Assembly (NCBI GenBank): GCA_029939875.1
Contig: JAOZSC010000129.1
Location: forward strand, 1-7,184
DNA: 7,184 nucleotides
Direction: 5' to 3'
From: Desulfobacterales bacterium
GTDB taxonomy: Bacteria > Desulfobacterota > Desulfobacteria > Desulfobacterales > JAFDCJ01
Within the stretch, counting starts at the first letter, position 1, and each line of letters starts with the position of its first letter. Below the pieces are notes generated by a model. That model did no database searches, was not told the origin of the DNA, and worked only from the letters and a program-made list of their open reading frames with translations. Shown here piece after piece: positions 5,966 to 7,184 of this stretch. A program made the translations under genes and the position numbers.

Positions 5966-6643
5966 CTATTTTTCGATGCCATATTCTCTGGCCAGTTTTT
6001 CATCATAGCGGGCTTTTCGGCCCTCGCACTTCTGACGGGGACACAGTTGACAGCTGTAAAAGGAAGTTTGCACAGGGAAATAAATACCGGAGATGGACTT
6101 TACCGGCAGCATTAAAAAATTGCCTGTCAGTTTGACACCGATGGCAGCTTCCACGTCGCCGAGCAGTTTGAACAGCGGCTTTTGCTCTTCCAGGGGCCAG
6201 TCGGACAGCGATCCCGGTGCCATGAACGACATTTTTTTCAGGGCAAAGCGGGCTTGCAGGTGTTTCTTTAAATGGCGGCGAGCTTCCTCCAGGGCCATAT
6301 TGCCAACGGCATCCAGGTAATACTGGTCCAAAAGATCATCGGCAGCCTGTATTTTTTCTTCCAGCCGGGCGCCGAGGGTAATCACAAAGGGAAAAACCCG
6401 CTGAATCCGATCCAGGTTTTTGCGCAGCACCTGGCTGTGCAGGCCTTGTCCTGAAATCTTCACGGCGGCCGCCTGCTTTTCTTCAATATAGCCGATGGTG
6501 TACAGTGCCCGGGCCTCGATCAGCTCCCGGGAGCTGTCGGCCAGCTGCTGCGGTATTTTCGGGTCGTAATCCGTCGGCAGCCGCAGCGTTTTGCGAATGG
6601 CGTCGGGTTGCAGGTCAAGGATGATTTTGTTTAACAGCGTCAT
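5966..6643 (-). CDS. Stand-alone MetH activation-domain-like protein with C-terminal CxxCxxxxC
   Basis: This 225-residue soluble protein resembles the AdoMet-binding activation domain at the end of cobalamin-dependent methionine synthase (MetH), which reductively remethylates inactive cob(II)alamin. The matching part runs from a helical region (YYLDAVGNMALEEARRHLKK, 108-127) through M-A-P-G-S-L-S-D-W-P-L-E-E-Q (141-154, the place of the RPxPGYPxxPDHTEK motif) to IGVKLTGNFLMLPVKSISG (168-186, like IGxxLTESxxMxPxxSVSG). A cysteine cluster follows: C198, C201 and C206, then basic residues. It could bind zinc or an iron-sulfur cluster. No methionine synthase catalytic domain is attached or present nearby, so this belongs to the small free-standing homologues of corrinoid-rich anaerobes; reactivation of a corrinoid protein is inferred. 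ATG 6643 was chosen because homology begins after it; the 38 in-frame codons upstream overlap the DegT gene and look unrelated. AGGAG lies 12 bases upstream, a long spacing. Confidence 0.78.
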   Translation of the reverse strand: MTLLNKIILDLQPDAIRKTLRLPTDYDPKIPQQLADSSRELIEARALYTIGYIEEKQAAAVKISGQGLHSQVLRKNLDRIQRVFPFVITLGARLEEKIQAADDLLDQYYLDAVGNMALEEARRHLKKHLQARFALKKMSFMAPGSLSDWPLEEQKPLFKLLGDVEAAIGVKLTGNFLMLPVKSISGIYFPVQTSFYSCQLCPRQKCEGRKARYDEKLAREYGIEK

Positions 6644-6669
6644 GACGCGGTTCGGCTCCTGAGTTCTTT

Positions 6670-7184
6670 TCAAGCGCGAGGCGGCAGTCCCGCCCAGCTG
6701 CGGATGGCATCTGCCAGCCGGCGCATCTGGTGCCGCGCAATCACCGGGTACACACAAATTTCCAGGATCGAGGCCTCGCGGGTGCCGGTTTGATTGCCTA
6801 CCGCAGCCCGGGTTTCCGCAAACGGTTTGAGTGCCGTGCAGTCTGACATGTCGGAGATCTTGGCGTCAAAGCCTTTTTTGAGCAAGTAATGGCGCAAATC
6901 ATCGCGTTTTGCCGGCTCCACCGTCAGGGGATAGTAAACGTAAATATGGTCGCCGGCCGCGGCATCCGGAACCCGGATGTCGGGCACTTGCCCGATGTTT
7001 TGCGTCAGGATGCGGGCGTTTTCCCGCGCCCCTTCATTAAACGCGTCAATATGGTCGAGTTGCCGCAATCCAATGGCGGCCTGCAGATTGCACATACGAT
7101 CGATGTGGGGGTGCGAGTTTTCAAACTTTTCGAGCAGCTCATCGCCCACGGTGGAATCCATCAGCGGCTGTTTCAGCCAGAGTT
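6670..7184 (-). CDS. DegT/DnrJ/EryC1/StrS-family PLP aminotransferase, C-terminal fragment
   Basis: About 171 C-terminal residues are visible; the frame stays open to the window edge at 7184, with seven codons (LWLKQPL) before the first visible Met, so the 5' part is missing. The family shows in RMCNLQAAIGLRQLDHID, equivalent to the RMSxLQAAIGLxQLxxLD region, followed by a helix of charged residues, the strand HIYVYYPLTVE, then a segment of the type DDLRHYLLKKGFDAK and the terminal YPVIARHQMRRLADAIRSW. These enzymes use PLP to aminate keto sugars (or act as dehydratases) for cell-surface polysaccharides, cofactors or antibiotics. The PLP lysine would be upstream and cannot be checked, and the donor/acceptor substrate is unknown. 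The region before RMCNLQAAIG (ENSHPHIDRM) departs from the usual GYNYRMS. The stop TGA (6672-6670) is 26 bases before the next start on the same strand, which suggests an operon. Confidence 0.85.
   Translation of the reverse strand, partial: LWLKQPLMDSTVGDELLEKFENSHPHIDRMCNLQAAIGLRQLDHIDAFNEGARENARILTQNIGQVPDIRVPDAAAGDHIYVYYPLTVEPAKRDDLRHYLLKKGFDAKISDMSDCTALKPFAETRAAVGNQTGTREASILEICVYPVIARHQMRRLADAIRSWAGLPPRA

Noticed and set aside
6644..6757. N-terminal extension of the MetH-like protein by 38 codons
   Set aside because: The extra residues overlap the end of the DegT gene, are rich in Cys/Pro/Gly from the shadow frame, and precede the point where resemblance to the family begins.

Overview
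The window is a dense, GC-rich piece of bacterial chromosome, most likely from a sulfate-reducer-type Desulfobacterota genome. That assignment is an inference from gene content (a TAXI-type TRAP transporter preceded by a small lipoprotein, and a free-standing MetH-reactivation-like protein) and from short degenerate tandem repeats between genes. No rRNA or other phylogenetic marker is present. No tRNA, CRISPR array, insertion sequence or phage gene was seen.

Left part, plus strand. Bases 1-245 are the 3' end of a signal peptide peptidase SppA-like gene. A gene-free stretch follows (246-518), starting with a degenerate 7-base tandem repeat and containing a terminator-like hairpin at 425-457. 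Next is a tight four-gene plus-strand unit: a small lipoprotein (519-941), a TAXI-family TRAP solute-binding protein (992-1975), a DUF1850 membrane-anchored protein (1982-2536) and a large fused TRAP permease (2536-4566). The last three genes are 6 bases apart or overlap by 1 base, so they should be transcribed and translated together. Together they should form a secondary high-affinity uptake system: the binding protein captures a substrate in the periplasm and hands it to the fused permease, which is driven by an ion gradient. The substrate cannot be read from the sequence; dicarboxylates or glutamate-like compounds are typical for the family.

Right part, minus strand. Transcribed toward the TRAP unit are, in transcription order, the C-terminal part of a DegT/DnrJ/EryC1/StrS-type PLP aminotransferase (7184-6670, cut by the window edge), a stand-alone protein resembling the cobalamin-dependent methionine synthase activation domain with a C-terminal CxxCxxxxC motif (6643-5966), and a 12-helix MFS transporter (5867-4644). 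The first two are 26 bases apart and look like an operon. The MFS gene follows a 98-base gap holding an 8-base tandem repeat and two adjacent perfect 10-base palindromes. The MFS and TRAP genes converge across a 77-base gap with only weak hairpins.

Most of the window is ordinary metabolism and transport. The items most worth a second look are the orphan MetH-activation-like protein, the extra lipoprotein in the TAXI-TRAP operon, and the period-7 and period-8 intergenic repeats. I found no convincing evidence of a new defence or mobile system.
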